Source of the DNA: Chimonanthus salicifolius
Taxonomy: Eukaryota > Streptophyta > Magnoliopsida > Laurales > Calycanthaceae
Length of the DNA: 64,000 nt
Reading direction: 5' to 3'
Assembly (NCBI GenBank): GCA_013350335.1
Contig: CM023542.1
Location: 248,001-312,000 of the forward strand
The notes under the pieces were generated by a model that made no database searches, was not told the origin of the DNA, and was given only the letters and a program-made list of their open reading frames with translations. Positions 1 to 11,496 of the stretch are shown here, in pieces. Within the stretch, counting starts at the first letter, position 1; each line of letters opens with the position of its first letter. The position numbers and the translations under genes were made by a program.

Positions 1-883
1 CTAATGATTATTATTTGTTTCAATGACATTGTATCTTCTTCTCTTAACTTATTAAGAGGCCCAATCCTTTGAGCTGGGCCAGTGTCGGCCATCGGTTTGT
101 CAGGAATAGTTTTGGACTTGTTTAACCTCCATCCAACAACTGATAAGTCCCATTTGTATGGTCCCCATTTCTCCCTACTTTTCGCCTTCCCCGGAAAGAG
201 AAATGTACTACCGTTAATACGTCTGGATTTGGGCTTGAGAAGATCTACATTTTGAGTAGGGCCACAACAAAAGCCCACTGCAATTTATCTAACTTTTGGA
301 TAGGGCCACTCTTAAAGCCCAATGCAGTATGATTTAAAATGAACCCAATAAAAAAAAGGGACCATCAATCGAGATACCATTGTTTTCTATTGTTGAGACA
401 CCATATTTGCAAAATAATACTAAAAGTATCCTTTCTTTTAGTTCAAATGACATTTATAACAAAGACAAAACAATGTTGAATGAGGTATTTTAGAAATATG
501 TCATCCCAGCAAATGAAAACCATAGTGTCCCAATTGATGGCCTAAAACAAAGAGCATAAAATTGTAATGGGCCCTAGATTGCCTTAATTCACATAATGTG
601 ATCAAAACTAGATCGTGGGTCAGGCTGCATTGTATTTTATGACTGGTGGTGCATCTTATGACTCACCAAATGAGCCTGCCTTAAGAATCTATTGAGGTAC
701 ATCAATCAGAGGTACATAGGTTTGGTAGCATGTATTAATTGTTGATAGGAAGTAATGAAATCGCATGCTATTGAGAATGTGTAGGAGCCATCAGGGCCCC
801 ATTTTTTAGCTGTCCAACAGTTTACACCAGCTTATAGTACTGGAGATGACAAATTCTACTCATCCATTTTGTCCACTCTTTTA
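1..883. other. Gene-free intergenic sequence
   Basis: I see no coding region, RNA gene or clear repeat here. The sequence is AT-rich, with stop codons scattered in all frames and no recognisable protein similarity. Confidence 0.5.
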
Positions 884-1436
884 GGACAAGTGGTGTGGGA
901 TGACTATATATGGCTGGCTATGTCACTAAATATAGCCAGCCATATAATTAAATAGTATTTTTTTTTATGACATGGCTGGCTATAATTTTTAGCCAGCCTC
1001 AGTCACACGGTATAGTGTTAACTAGAATGGCTACTTTTTAATATTTTATAATTTTTTTTATGTACATTTTTTTAACAAATTTAAAAAAAAAATAAAGACA
1101 TTACATATTTTTTCACAAGTAATTAAATAAATTAACAAAACATATATATTTTCTCACATATATATTTTAATTTTTTGTTTCTCATATATTTTGTTTACAA
1201 ATGTAAAGGAAAAAAAAAATCAAAAGGTAAAGAGTTATTTTTTATTTTTTTTATAAAAAATAAAATAATAAAGTAAAGAAAAAAATAATTATTTGCCCTA
1301 ATATACAAATTATATCCAAAAACAAAACAAAAAATCCAAAATAATCAAATAAATAAATAAAAAGAGAAAATTAAAAAAATTCAAAAACTATATACAAGTT
1401 ATATATATACATATATATACATACATATATATATAT

Positions 1437-1480
<44 letters not shown>

Positions 1481-1638
1481 AGGAGAGAGAATGGCATGGC
1501 TGGCTACATGGTTGCTACCTGTAGCCATCCATTTAGCCATAAACAATGTGGGCCCCACATTTAGCCATCCCCACACCACACATGCACGGTGGCCATATCG
1601 CCAGCTAGCTGGCCATATGGCCACTACACCACTTGCTC
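884..1638. mobile_element. MITE-like element with TTA target duplication
   Basis: The left end begins GGACAAGTGGTGT and the right end, reverse-complemented, begins GAGCAAGTGGTGT, giving imperfect terminal inverted repeats. Each end is flanked by TTA (881-883 and 1639-1641), the 3-bp duplication expected of PIF/Harbinger elements. Both ends carry clustered TGGCTGGCTA / TAGCCAGCC motifs that can fold into subterminal hairpins (for example about 909-945). The middle is very AT-rich and contains an (AT)n microsatellite. No transposase is present, so the element would be non-autonomous. The superfamily assignment is inferred from the duplication and termini only. Confidence 0.6.
1400..1477. repeat. 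(AT)n microsatellite with ATAC interruptions
   Basis: About 78 bases of alternating A and T broken by a few ATAC steps lie inside the MITE-like element. Short open frames across it translate to Ile-Tyr repeats and are not genes. Confidence 0.85.
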
Positions 1639-1641
1639 TTA

Positions 1642-4600
1642 GCTTTGATGGTCGGTGTGCTAATTACAATCCAAAAGTGACTCACTCAGTTTAAAAAACT
1701 AGGGCGGGACAACACTATTCATTAAAAATATTGATCCATTCAAGTCAAAACCGTTTTCACCTTGGATCAGGCTATGGTCATGCTTTATATAATCTGTGAG
1801 AAACTCAAATTATCATAATTTTATTTATGTAAACATACTCTTACATTTTTTACATCTTTATTTGATGATTTTTGAGACCTAAACTCTTTACGTCAATGGG
1901 CCCAAAGCAAAACATTGAGGATTGGCTCAGCCAGTAAAGTAATGGGTTAGACCGAGAGTCCACAAAACTGGAGACGGCTCTAGTCTTAAGGAATGGTGGA
2001 TTGTAACACCCCACTCACATAGGGGGTGTGGGAATTGTCTCACATCGCCCAAAGAATGGGCATAGTGGGTGTTAATAAAAGGGGAGAGGCCTTTCAAAAC
2101 AAAACCTTGAGGGTTAGTTCGGTCAGTAGAGTAATACGCTAGACCGAGAATCCAAAGAGGATAATATTATACTCGGGAAGTCGCATCAAGGTTGTTATAA
2201 AGATGAAATGTCAGCCTCATAAATCGATACCATCATAGCCAGTTAAAACCCACAAAAACACTAATAAGAAACATCAGACTGGGATGATAAAATGGTCAGT
2301 TAATGCAATAACTGACTGAGCACGCCAAGAAGGAGAGAAGATGGTCTAAATAGGATGCTTGTGGCTCTTATTGGAGAGAACTCATGAGTAGAAAAATCAA
2401 ATGAAAACAAAGATGGTGAAGACACAGAGAGACCCATCTCCACAGCCATGAGAGAGAGAGAGAGCAAAATTTTCTTTTCTTGTTGCAAGAGAAATTAATG
2501 AAAATATTTTTTATCCAACTCCAAGCACTGATATTTGAGGATAAATGGAAAGACAGCCGCTAGTGACACATCACGGCCCATTAGGAAAAAGAAGAAGAAG
2601 AAGGTTCGTATTTGCTTGAGAGGACGGAGAAAGGAGAGAGAAAAAGAGAGGTAAAATAGTTATCTTTTACTGTGAAGGGGTTTTCTTCTCCCTTTTAAGA
2701 GAGGTAGACACAGAATTTCCTTCCAATTTCCCTTCCCTTTCCTTCATCCAACCAAAGCCAAAGCCAAAGCCTAAGCCCCTCATCAATAGGTATAGAACCC
2801 TTATATTGAATTAAGGGTATTGTTGAAGAATGAATGGCCAATTTTCTGTAAATTTTAGTCCATTCTTGGGTCATAAGCAACATATGGAAGCCATTGATTC
2901 TAGTATCAGTCAAGCTTGCCTTTAAAGCAAGGTTGGAAACTCACAAATTTGATTTAAGTCAATGTTTAACATTTAAAAAAAAAATTATAGTTTGATTTGG
3001 TTGGATATACTCTACCTCTAAGGTAATTTGATTTCATTAAAAAATTCATTTTTCATTATTTGTTCTTATACTATCATAGTTGCAATATAATCTCAATTTT
3101 CAGAGGTTTTTAATAATTTTATTTTTTTATAAAAGGGTTTAGTACATGGTCAACTTGTATCTATGTTATGCCCTCATTTTAATGCTTAATGTACTAAAAA
3201 TATGATGGAAAAAGTCCTTATGAGGATACCTATCTTGACATAATTTGACAATTACTCACCAAATAAAAGTGACTTGTGTGAAGCGAATTCCATTTTTACT
3301 TCCATCTTCTGTGACTGCCCACTCACTCACTCGTGACTCATTTGGGTTAGTGTCAATGTGCTCCTACTTTAACATGAGCCAATGCTAAAGGAATTAAGTA
3401 ATCCAATTTTTGGTATTGGACCAGTTTTGTAGCCTTACTGGCTTAGTCCAGGTCCACCCAATGGGTCGAGTTGAAGGGCAAAAATTGCAAAGTGAAAAAA
3501 AAAAAAGAAAAACTTTGATTTCTGAGAATATATTAAGAAAGAAGGATCGAAATAGAAAATAATTGCATGCACTGCAGTTGAGATAATGGCCTGGAAATGG
3601 AATCGGAAGAAAAATGAGAAGAGAATTTTTGTTGCTCAAGGGTCTTAGAAATGCATTAGGATGGGAAAGTCTCACTGAGAGCTGCATTTTAGTCTGTATT
3701 ATATTAAATTTTAAATTTGAATTGTTATTCTTATCAAACTCATTTTAATCATCTTCTAAATGATCCCTAATCTAATCTATTTTTTAAATCCCCAGTCTAT
3801 TTTAATTCAAGCTAATCAATTTCGGCTACATTAAATTAGATCACATGTCAATTCTATGTAATTAAGTAGACAATTGAGTCTATACCATATATGTATTAAT
3901 TTGGCATGTTTCACATAAAGACAAATCTCCATTATTAAATCATTATAATTGTAGAGAGTTGGATCTCAAAACTCAAAAGTCATCAAATAAACATATAAAA
4001 AATGAGGAGTGTGAGTACCTATATATAAAATTTGGATAATTCGAACGAGTTAGATTATAAAAAGTATGAGTCTAGTTCAACTCAAATTAAAATTGAGTAA
4101 AGCTTTTTAAATTCAGACCAAGCACACACTTTCATATTTAAGTCCATTGAGTTTGAATTAACTCTAACCCAAATTACAACTCTAAAAGCACACTCATGAA
4201 ACCAAACCAAGTTTCATATGCTGCAAAAGCAATGACCAACTATTATTTTATCTTAAATTTTCTTTCTTAAATGCTCAACAATTATATTTTGAGCAGCTTT
4301 AGGCACTAGAGAGGTTGGAGTATACATGAAAAATTCTCATAGTTGAGTATCATGAATTGAGTATTTCATAGATGGTACAATTGAAGGAAAATTTCTCAAT
4401 TTAATTTTCATATAATTATAAGGTTATTAAAAATTAATGATCTATAACAATTAAATTTTAAAATAAAATAAATAAATAATTAGGTGGAACTCATATTTTA
4501 TATCTCTAATATATAACTCATTTTATATTTAAAGAATAACCAGTTTAGGAGGTTGTGCAGGATGGATGATATCGCTTTTATTCACATATCTCGATTGATG

Positions 4601-4916
4601 AACAGCTGTGGTGGACTTCCTCACAAAAGTATGTGTGCACAAAGACATGCTATGGAGTTGTTTTGATCATGTCTACCTTGGGAGTATAGAGAGTAAGGAC
4701 TTCTTATTGTATCTTTTGTTGGGTTTGGAGTATTGCATGTAGCGACTTTGTTTTTTTAACTTTTTCCTTTGTCTGGGAGCCTAGTATAGATATTCTATAG
4801 GTCCCATTCCATGTATATATTTTATGTTAATTATAAATTCATTTGTCAGTGTTTCAAAAAAAGAAGATGATGATGATTTGGCTTTAGGGCAAATTTGGAT
4901 ATACCACCACATAACT
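1642..4916. other. Gene-free stretch with a duplicated ~45-bp motif
   Basis: No supportable gene. A motif resembling GTTAGACCGAGAGTCCA occurs near 1943-1961 and again near 2128-2152, each copy preceded by a similar GGCTCAGCCAGTA-like stretch. Between them is a segment containing GTCTCACATCG, a motif often found near the ends of short plant retroelements. This suggests a small retroelement or SINE relic, but I cannot delimit it. A short GA repeat lies near 2449-2465. The rest is AT-rich and featureless to me. Confidence 0.35.
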
Positions 4917-4919
4917 TAA

Positions 4920-5142
4920 GGCTGCATTTGGATGAAGGGTAAATTTTCAGAGGGGGGGGGGGGGGTTGCATCAAAGGGTAAAGGTATTCAAAATGAATAC
5001 CCTTTATGAAAAGGGTTTTAATAAAAAAAAAAGTGAGAAAATAGGGTAAAGAAGGGTGTTATCCCGTTACCCCCAATTATCAAACAAGGGTAATAGGGGT
5101 TATCCCCCATCACCCCCATTTACCTCCAATCCAAATGCAGCC
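4920..5142. mobile_element. Tourist-like MITE, 223 bp
   Basis: The termini are perfect 14-bp inverted repeats: GGCTGCATTTGGAT at the left and ATCCAAATGCAGCC at the right. TAA directly flanks both ends (4917-4919 and 5143-5145). A 3-bp TAA/TTA duplication with a GGCTG..TTTGG terminus is typical of PIF/Harbinger-derived Tourist MITEs. There is no coding capacity. A run of 14 G (4952-4965) lies inside the left half. Boundaries are well supported by repeat plus duplication. Confidence 0.85.
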
Positions 5143-5189
5143 TAAGTAAATTCAATATTTGTAAAGTATGAAAAGATAGAATGAGGAAG

Positions 5190-5525
5190 GAAAACATTAA
5201 TGAGACTATGAAGATAGAGGGGACGGATGAGAAAATGAGCAAAAATCATTTAAATTGGATGGGGCATCTTTTGCAAAATCAAAAAAAAAAAAAGAGGCAC
5301 TGTTAGAAAAGTGATGTAAGGAAAAAAAAGAGGTCATTAGAAACTTTGATGAGAAGGGTGAGGAAGGATACAATAAGAAGAGAAGAACTTTGGTGTCATG
5401 AGAATTATGGGGACATGTTTTTATAGGATAAAATGAAAGAGAAGAACTTAGAAAGCCAACCTCAAATAGATGAATTGATAGTTTGATGACGATGGCAGTG
5501 ACAACGACAACGACAATAATGATGA
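5190..5525 (+). mobile_element. RTE-type LINE, 3' end relic
   Basis: A conceptual translation near 5226-5280 reads DEKMSKNHLNWMGHLLQ, matching the conserved C-terminal segment of plant RTE-clade LINE polyproteins (typically a DKMRE.HLRWFGH-type string). It is followed by in-frame stops, then by the AACCTCAAATAGATGA-like 3' end and a tail rich in GATGAC/GACAAT triplets. It is 5'-truncated and non-functional. Confidence 0.6.
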
Positions 5526-5879
5526 ATAGAATTTAGTTTAAAATTAAATTATATATATTGATGGTTGGTTTTATATTTCTATATGCATTTGGGCTTTTCG
5601 AAGTGTTGGAATTGAGAGTTATATTAACCGAGCTACTACTCTTGTGCTTTCTATCGTATTACTGAGGAGGAGGTCATGGTGTATCAATAAAAGAGAATTA
5701 AAAATATGTGCATTAATAGATAGAAGAAAGATGAACGAATGTCATTTGAGTTGATTTAGCACATGAAGAAGATAAAAAATAGTTGTATTATAATGAATTA
5801 AAGGATTACAAGACTGGGAGGAAGCTATAAAGACTTGCATTGAGGTAAGTACCAAAGGTTGATTGTGGTGTGCTAAGAA

Positions 5880-5995
5880 TATAATTTTTTATAGGTTAGA
5901 AGTGGAATTACAAAATTTGGAACCTAAATCTAAATAGATGGAATAAATGACTTTAATGACAATGATAATTGTGATGAAGTTGATGTTGTTGTGTT
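5880..5995 (+). mobile_element. Probable RTE LINE 3' tail
   Basis: A CTAAATAGATGGAATAAATG stretch followed by GAT/GAC/TGATG triplets resembles the 3' ends of the better-preserved RTE copies in this window. No coding part is recognisable, so this is a weak call. Confidence 0.35.
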
Positions 5996-6189
5996 GCTGC
6001 TGCTTTTGTTGTAACATGAATGACAACACTTTGAGATGAGATGAAAACAAATGTGATGAGTTTTGATTTGGAGGAAAAGCATCTGACCCACCTCACAAGG
6101 GGCTCCCAAACCCACCCAAATTCTTATAATGTATGACACCTCTTCCATGTCATTGATTTCATGAGAACTTCACACAAATTTCTTTTGGT

Positions 6190-6690
6190 GTTGTTACTTC
6201 AAAGAGTGCAACTTGACTTGGGCCTACCCTAAGCCCACAAGAAATTTTGAGTTTAAGTTGTTGTTGAGTCGGGCTTGGATTTGGCTCATTTTTGGACCCA
6301 TAAGATCAAGCCAAAATTAGAATTCAGGCTGGGTCGGATTGCGATTAGTATATGAAAATCCAAGTTTGACTCTAAATCCAAATTTAAGCAATACTTTGTA
6401 AATTCTAATTTTCTTTAATTAACATTGTATGTAAAGCATAATTTTATTTTTATAGATAATACAAACGAAATTTCACTTTAGGCCTATGAAAGTCTGGGCC
6501 AAGATAAGTCTGCATATACATTTTGGGTTCAAAATCAGCCTTGCTATTCGAGTCAGGCTTGGATTTGACTACTTTAGATTATTCTAGGCTTGGATTCGGA
6601 CTCGGACTCGGACTTGAGCCCTTTAATTGCAATTTGAAGACCCTGGATTGAGCAAGCGCAAAACTCAATCCGACCTGCCCGAATTGCTAC
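6190..6690. repeat. Degenerate GGGTCGG / CTTGGATT repeat tract
   Basis: This stretch is built from short degenerate units such as GGGCTTGGATTTGG, GGCTGGGTCGG and CGGACTCGGACTCGG. Similar-looking tracts occur at 7010-7190, 20461-20640, 46370-46555 and 55620-56150. No gene is supported. Confidence 0.45.
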
Positions 6691-7009
6691 TCTAGTTGTT
6701 TCTATTCCGTACATCCATATAAAATCTATCTTCTTCAAACCATTTATCCTATCGATATCGGACTGACATTTGCATCTGAATTTATCCCTACGTCCAGATG
6801 CGTCATGTCTTATTTTGATGGTTTTCTATTGTTTTTTTACTAGGAATTATGAGTGTGTTCTGGTACCTTTGTTGCCGATGTCTAGATGCATGTTTACTCG
6901 ATAGTTCGTTGTTCCTTTTCCAAAGAGAATTATGGGTTTCTGTTTCTCGCAAGTGCTACAGTCATATATTTCCGACAGAAACGCATTATTGCCATGTCTG
7001 GAGTAAGAG

Positions 7010-7190
7010 TAGGGTTGAAATGGGGCCGGGTCAGCTTGGGATTTTTAAAATCCCAACTCGACCTGAGTTACTAAAATGTGGAGCCCGATCCGATCCTACT
7101 CAAATCGAATTCTGACGTGACCCGCATTTTGAATCCATTTTAATTTAAATTTAACCGGGTCAGATCGGGTTTGATCGGGTTAGATCCAAA
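7010..7190. repeat. Degenerate GGGTC-type repeat tract
   Basis: It begins TAGGGTTGAAATGGGGCCGG and continues with CCCAACTCGACCTGAG, CCCGATCCGATCC and GGGTCAGATCGGGTT units. The opening resembles that of the tract at 20461-20640, so the two are likely copies of one dispersed family. Open frames across it are not genes. Confidence 0.5.
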
Positions 7191-7329
7191 ACAATAAGAA
7201 TCCAGATGAACTCTCGGTTCTATAGCAACACCCAGTCCACCCTGGACACATCCAATAAATCAAAGCAAGCAACTCCTCTTCATCGATTGCTCATGCTTAA
7301 AATTAGAAGATATGGGGGAGATTGCTTTT

Positions 7330-7430
7330 GCTGCTTTATTGTGATGATTGGATAAATGGAAGCGAACTCCGAAAGTCAACCTAAGTAGATGAGATAAATG
7401 GGATGATGATGATGACGACAATCACAATTA
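7330..7430 (+). mobile_element. RTE LINE 3' end with GAT tail
   Basis: The string AAAGTCAACCTAAGTAGATG is followed by GGGATGATGATGATGACGAC. The same order, a conserved CAA(A)TAGATGA end followed by GAT triplets, closes several other RTE relics here. Only the last ~100 bases are present. Confidence 0.5.
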
Positions 7431-8029
7431 TGATAGATTGTAGCTCCTTTGCTGATAACATTGTAAGGTGTGTGATTTTGGGGCTTCAGAGTTTAGATGC
7501 TTTCCTTCTTCTTCTTCTTTTTTTTTTTTCCAAAATCCACTGCAGCATAGATCTAGATATGGATGTTGTTATCCAAAAACAAAAAACAGAAACTACTTAT
7601 ATTAGTTTTATCATCTTTTTCTTGACACATCTTATTGTAGCATCCCGTCCTTTTCACTTGTTTATTATATTTAAAAAAAATAAAAATAAACTCTGATTAT
7701 TATAGTGAAAAGGGCGGGGTGTTACACTTATCGATCTTATTCTTCACATGATTATATTAAACGAATTAAACTTTCAATCTTGTAAAATGTCAATGCTGTA
7801 TTTTGTAAAGTTTTTTATGGTAAAAATCATTTAAGATCTACCTTTTGTGTCTTATGAGAAAAGGATAACAAAATCATTGTAGCATTTTTTTGAAAGTTCA
7901 GTATCAAGATATGCAGTAAATTGTAATGTTGAGCTTCGTAAGTTGTTAAAAGGTTATATGAACTATAACTCTAGTGTGTCTGTTTTCTTTTGGGAAAAGG
8001 GGGTGATTCGATTAAAATTGAAAATTAGT

Positions 8030-8220
8030 GTCACACTACATTAAGTTTGAATACTTGAGTTCTATGATAGAATGTTGCGGTGAATTTGACTTAGATATGA
8101 TTCATATGATGGTACTGGCGTGGACAAAATAAAGATAAGCTCGAAATTGTATCCCATAGAAAAGGATTCTCACATTATTTAAAGGGATGCTTTTATAAAA
8201 AAAAGTTATCAATTATGTAG
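8030..8220 (+). mobile_element. RTE LINE internal fragment
   Basis: The nucleotide stretch with AAGTTTGAATACTTGAG and TCTATGATAGAATG matches the part of the RTE ORF encoding KFRYL.S.-type residues, and corresponds to 47815-47850 and 43130-43160. It is broken by stops. Confidence 0.4.
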
Positions 8221-9366
8221 TATTTTGGACTTTTGTAGAGGCAAAATGTTGACCAATAAAAAGAAGATTGACCAACAAAGTTAGGATACATATGAATATA
8301 TGAATGCTATGTTCGATAATTAGATTAAATTTAAAATATAAAAATTATCACACAAGAATAATTTCAAATTTATCACGTTTTTATTGGCAAAATACCATTC
8401 CTGCGTAAGTAATACATATTTATTGGCTTTATCGTATTTAATGATAAAATTATGTTAAAAACATAATAGATGATAATATCGCGATAATATCCTAGTAAAT
8501 TTATGATAAATTCTTGGTAAATTTTCGATTAAGAAATCTTTGCAGTAATCTTAATGAAGTTTTTATAATTGATTTTAAATGTTTGTCAATATTTTAGGAT
8601 ATTTATTGAACCATATTTAATATATTGTCTGTTCAGAATTAGTTGTTAACTGTTCATGAATAGTATTAAGATTTTTATTTTTTAATATTTTTTTTGAACA
8701 TTTATATTTTCCGCAAGATTTTTCTTGTAAATTTCCGATAAAAACTAAAAAAATTTGAAAATATCACGATATTAAGAGTCACCATTAATATTCCCGAGAA
8801 CGGTATTTGTAAACCCACTCATATAATTACTTGATGTGAATAGCGATGTCCGCAGCTATGTAATTATCCCATTGATGGAATTAGAACAAGATCTAACACA
8901 TTGGTCGAATTGGAACCATACACAATCTCAACAAGTTCTTTCCAGTGGTGTGAGTGGCTCACACATGGAGTACCATCTCATCACACATAGGATCGACATC
9001 CCAAAACCAAATCTTGCATCCAACGGTGGCTAACATTATCCCACAATCCAACGTGCAATCTACGATATTCTTGTACACCCCATCAAGGTATTCCACCGAC
9101 TAGAAGTCTTGAATACCTCCAGTCAACACACATCGACTGAGTCTAAGGTACCCAATTGAAGCTGACAGGCAAAACTAAAGACAACATGCAGTTCAAGTTC
9201 AAGTTTTGTTTGGGTAGGTCTAGAACAAGAGTGTTTAGGAATTTATGTAAAGTTACTCAATTGATTGAACATCTTGACTCATACCTCACCTAGAAAGACC
9301 CCTATGATTATGGACCAACAATAATAGAAAAAATGAATCATAGGTAAATGGGGCATCTGTTCCAAA

Positions 9367-10020
9367 CTCACTTTCATATCAAAAGAAACAGTGTAAGTCT
9401 AGCATTGATAGCAGTAGTTCTAAAACATTGGATATTATATAAAACTATGTAAAACCATCACAATGGCCTTAGGTCCAAACGTTGAATATCATATGGAGCT
9501 ATGTAAGACCATTTCAATGTCTGCAACTCTAAACCATTGAATATCTAAAAGAGTTGTGTAAGTCCATAACATGGCTGCAACTCTAAGTCATTAAATATCA
9601 TAAAGATGTGTAAGTCCATTACTGTGGCAGCAGTCCAAACCATTGAACATCATGGTCTATGTAAGACCACCATTTGTGTCAGTATGCAACTTGGCATTAG
9701 TCTAAACAATTGAATATCAAAAAGACTATGTAAACCCAATGTTACAAGTTTGGCAACAACTTAAACCATTGAATATTGTAAAGGTTGTGTAAGACCAAAC
9801 ACATTAGCAGCAGTTCAAATCATTGAATATCAGATGAACTGTGTAATACCAATATTATTGACTAACACATATTGGCATTTGTCTAAACCATTGAATATAA
9901 AAAAGACAGAATAAGACCAACAAGTATACTTCAGTAGCAGTTCAACCCATTGAATATCATGAACTTTGTAAAACCAAAGATTGTCAAATATCCGAAGAGC
10001 TATGTAAGACCATATAGATT
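9367..10020 (+). repeat. Diverged minisatellite, 11-12 units of ~54-68 bp
   Basis: Two conserved blocks, AAACCATTGAATATC and TGTGTAAGACCA, recur in order 11-12 times with variable sequence between them. The CATTGAATATC block starts near 9424, 9479, 9533, 9588, 9641, 9708, 9766, 9820, 9888, 9948 and (partial) 9984. Most steps are 53-60 bp; a few are 66-68. A GCAGCAGT-like block often follows. No frame stays open through the array. It lies just left of the LTR at 10462. Confidence 0.85.
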
Positions 10021-10461
10021 GTTGAATTGGTAACTTAGGACCAAACCATCGACAGATCGATACATCATCATCGACTGAACTGTAATGAATATTGCAATTG
10101 AGTCTCAGATAAGATGTCGTCGGCAGTTGTATGGGCAACTAGCGACTGTATATGTGACTGCAACATTTGGTTGGTCTCTGATAAGTTACCGTTGACTAAT
10201 AGATATGGTAACCGTCGATTGCACACACACTGCAAAATAGAGCATGTATCTGTTAATCTTTCGTCAACAGTTACATATTGGACCGTCACCTGTACAAATT
10301 TGAATATCAATTGAACAGGTACACGTTGTCGATCAGTCTCCTTAACCGACGACTGTTTGGTGGCAACGGTCGAGTAGGTGGCACATTAAATGTGTTTCAG
10401 AACAATAATATTTCTCATTTAATGTATGGCAACTATCACACATTCAAATCTTCATTATATA
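10021..10461. other. Gene-free stretch
   Basis: Somewhat less AT-rich than its surroundings. It contains short words such as CCGTTGACTAA and CAGTTGTATGGGCAAC. Overlapping open frames of up to 102 codons occur on both strands, but none resembles a known protein. Confidence 0.35.
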
Positions 10462-10622
10462 TGTTAGAAACGGAAAACTGTATTCATTAAAGAGTATTAC
10501 ACAACTATACATATCCTCTAGCCGACCCTAGGGCTATTACACTTCTAATATAACCTTAACTCAAATACATCTCTTAATAGAGATTAACCCAAACTAGAAT
10601 CCTAATTCTAATATATTTAACA
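10462..10622 (-). repeat. LTR (3' copy, minus orientation), 161 bp
   Basis: It opens TGTTAGAAACGG and closes ATATTTAACA on the plus strand, with TGTTA..TAACA ends. Over its first ~135 bases it is nearly identical to 15043-15177. The polypurine tract immediately follows on the plus-strand coordinates. Confidence 0.8.
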
Positions 10623-10924
10623 TTCCTCCTTAAACTCAAGCGGTTCATCACTTTGAGTTTATAATTATTGAACAAAATAAAAAACTAATAACTAGATAAA
10701 TCAAGTGTCGACTGACGCCATCTAGTTAAGCGGAAGCAAATCAATAGTGAAGACGTGTCGACGAAGCCAACCAAAACTAAACCAATATTCCACGTGTGCT
10801 GCAAGTTATAAAACCGAAGCCGAACTTAATCCAACTCTAACCCTCCAACTCCAACTCTCCCTCCTTCCACTTACTGTCCAAACACGATTGCCAATGCCAA
10901 TGCCACTTCAAATGTTAATTCTAT

Positions 10925-11496
10925 TGGTCAAGATAGATTGTCCTAGAGGGGGGGTGAATAGGACAATTGCAGAATTTTAAATTTCTTTCGAATTTTGGTC
11001 AATTAAAATTGGGTCTTTACTAATTAATCAAATTCATCTTCCAAGATATTGAGATTTACAATAAATAATGAATTTGAAGTTAAATCTCAATAAACACAAT
11101 TTCACCAAATAAGTGTGCTAGATATATAAGAAATAAACACAAATACACAAAGTAAGGTGAGGATGTGAGAAGAGATGGGAGATCTTGACACAAGAATTTT
11201 TACGTGGTTCGGCAATCTTGCCTATATCCATACCTCAAGTACACCACTTGAGGATTCCACTAACTTCTCCTTCGATGGTGGAGAAGAAACTTATTACAAC
11301 CTTGATCTCTTTCACGGGTAGAGATCGAACCTATACAACGCTTGATTTTCTTTACGGGTGAAGATCGGACCGATAACACTCAAGAGAGAAGACACCCTTC
11401 TCTCCTTACAAGGGTTACACCAACCCTATACAAATTACAAAATGATAGAAAGAATTTGATTTTTCAGATAAATACCAAGAACGCTTGCCTCTTGAT
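10925..11496. mobile_element. LTR fragment of GTGAATAGGAC type (SIRE/Maximus-like)
   Basis: It starts TCCTAGAGGGGGGGTGAATA and includes TTTTTACGTGGTTCGGCAAT followed by CCTATATCCATACCTC. The same order is seen in diverged form at 29557-29910. The TCCTAGAGGGGGTGAATAGG start is, as I recall it, characteristic of the LTRs of Maximus/SIRE copia elements in plants. No coding sequence is present. It sits inside the short-LTR element. Confidence 0.5.

Noticed and set aside
9367..10020. CRISPR-like array of repeats and spacers
   Set aside because: The repeats are imperfect, the spacing is irregular, the context is a plant nuclear genome and no cas genes exist; a diverged minisatellite explains it.
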